DNA of 64,000 nt from the NCBI RefSeq assembly GCF_001885945.1, contig NZ_JXKQ01000008.1, positions 1-64,000 of the forward strand, written 5' to 3'. Every line of letters begins with the position of its first letter. Position 1 is the first letter of the stretch. Below, one piece after another: positions 63,477 through 64,000 of the stretch. Both the position numbers and the translations under genes were made by a program. The notes beneath the pieces are model-generated. The model saw nothing but the letters and a program-made list of their open reading frames with translations. It had not been told where the DNA came from and searched no databases. This stretch comes from Enterococcus hermanniensis (GTDB lineage Bacteria; Bacillota; Bacilli; Lactobacillales; Enterococcaceae).

Positions 63477-64000
63477 TTGTTTCAAGATTGCTTAACAATT
63501 CCAAAAGTTGAACCAATAGTAGATACTACTATGCCTAAAAAGCAGATCGGACTACTAGGTGGTAATTTCAATCCAATCCATAATGCGCATTTAATGATTG
63601 CCGAACAAGTGGGTCAAAAAATGGGATTTGATGAAGTGCATCTGTTACCAAGTTATCTTCCACCCCATGTGAATGAAAAGCAGACCATCGATAGTCAGCG
63701 TCGTCTAGCGATGGTGAAACTAGCGATAGAGGATAATTCATTTTTATCGGTAGACACTAGGGAATTCACACGCAAAGGCAAAAGTTATACGATTGATACA
63801 ATGCTAGAGATGACAGCTGAAAATCCGGATACAGAATATTATTTCATTATCGGGGGCGATGAGGTGGCCTATCTGCCTAAGTGGCACCGAATCGATGAAT
63901 TAGTTCAACTCGTAAGCTTTGTCGGTGTGAAACGCGCTGGGTATGAGCTTGAGAGCCCTTATCCGATTATTTGGGTCGACGTTCCTGAGATTCAATTGTC
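63477..64000 (+). CDS. nadD: Nicotinate-nucleotide adenylyltransferase (3' end outside window)
   Basis: At least 174 residues are visible. It makes deamido-NAD from nicotinate mononucleotide and ATP. The nucleotidyltransferase motif GLLGGNFNPIHNAHL and LLPSYLPPHV are present, as is FIIGGDEV. I start it at TTG 63477, which has AAAGGAGG at 63461-63468; the ATG at 63531 sits right before the catalytic motif but has no SD. The TTG start gives an N-terminal extension of 18 residues, as I recall from enterococcal NadD proteins. Confidence 0.88.
   Translation, partial: MFQDCLTIPKVEPIVDTTMPKKQIGLLGGNFNPIHNAHLMIAEQVGQKMGFDEVHLLPSYLPPHVNEKQTIDSQRRLAMVKLAIEDNSFLSVDTREFTRKGKSYTIDTMLEMTAENPDTEYYFIIGGDEVAYLPKWHRIDELVQLVSFVGVKRAGYELESPYPIIWVDVPEIQL

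Noticed and set aside
63531-63533. ATG as the nadD start
   Set aside because: No ribosome binding site nearby, whereas TTG 63477 has a perfect AAAGGAGG at the right distance.

Overview
The window is about 64 kb of AT-rich DNA from a low-GC Gram-positive coccus, most probably Enterococcus or a close relative (Enterococcaceae). This is inferred from gene content and order: liaFSR, the tandem diacylglycerol glucosyltransferases bgsA-bgsB, a DUF1827 gene beside clpE and ptsHI, and a streptococcal/enterococcal-type fabT-fabH-acpP-fabD-fabG-fabF-accB-fabZ-accC-accD-accA operon. Strong AAGGAGG-type ribosome binding sites, many TTG/GTG starts and dense intrinsic terminators fit this. I saw no tRNA, rRNA, CRISPR array, transposase, integrase, plasmid or phage gene, and no origin.

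Region 1 (1-987): the 3' end of a secreted cell-wall protein with GW/SH3-like repeats and a C-terminal NlpC/P60-like cysteine peptidase. Region 2 (1190-14180): a very AT-rich surface-polysaccharide block. It holds a sugar-1-phosphate transferase, four GT2 glycosyltransferases, a Wzy-type polymerase, a Wzx-type flippase, two LicD-family phosphotransferases, an IspD/TarI-type cytidylyltransferase and two extended SDR enzymes. Together they look able to start a chain on undecaprenyl phosphate, extend, flip and polymerise it, and decorate it with a CDP-activated polyol or choline-like phosphate. The layout resembles the variable decoration part of the enterococcal epa locus. Region 3 (14273-19196): mltG, greA and the cell-envelope stress system liaF-liaS-liaR.

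Region 4 (19312-30134): a KtrA-type potassium-channel regulator, a HesB-like protein, a GtrB-like lipid-linked sugar synthase, a D-hydroxyacid dehydrogenase, a DUF1189 membrane protein, a GtrA-like flippase, sodA, an LCP-family cell-wall ligase, rlmD, recX, mutY and a DUF402 phosphatase. Region 5 (30335-38855): two large GT-C-like membrane proteins flanking a GNAT acetyltransferase, an AI-2E family transporter, a CNNM/CorC protein and prfC. The GtrB, GtrA and GT-C proteins could form a scattered three-component glycosylation system.

Region 6 (38873-47672): DUF1827 and clpE on the minus strand, ptsH-ptsI, bgsA-bgsB, a 3-hydroxyisobutyrate-dehydrogenase-like gene and a ykuJ-like gene. The clpE-ptsH gap carries a CIRCE element and a CtsR heptad repeat, so clpE appears to be under two heat-shock repressors. 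Region 7 (47831-57880): cfa and the complete fatty-acid synthesis operon. FabT boxes precede fabT, but fabK is missing from its usual place between acpP and fabD. Region 8 (58013-61266): two paralogous amino-acid-binding lipoproteins with one permease and one ATPase. Region 9 (61393-64000): yqeG-yqeH-yhbY-nadD, a conserved ribosome-assembly and NAD cluster; nadD is cut by the window end.

I did not find a clear new defence or mobile system. The points most worth following are the IspD + SDR + double LicD decoration module, the dual operators at clpE, the missing fabK with a GC-rich hairpin in its place, and several strong hairpins and dyads in leaders (mltG-greA, liaS-liaR, ptsHI).
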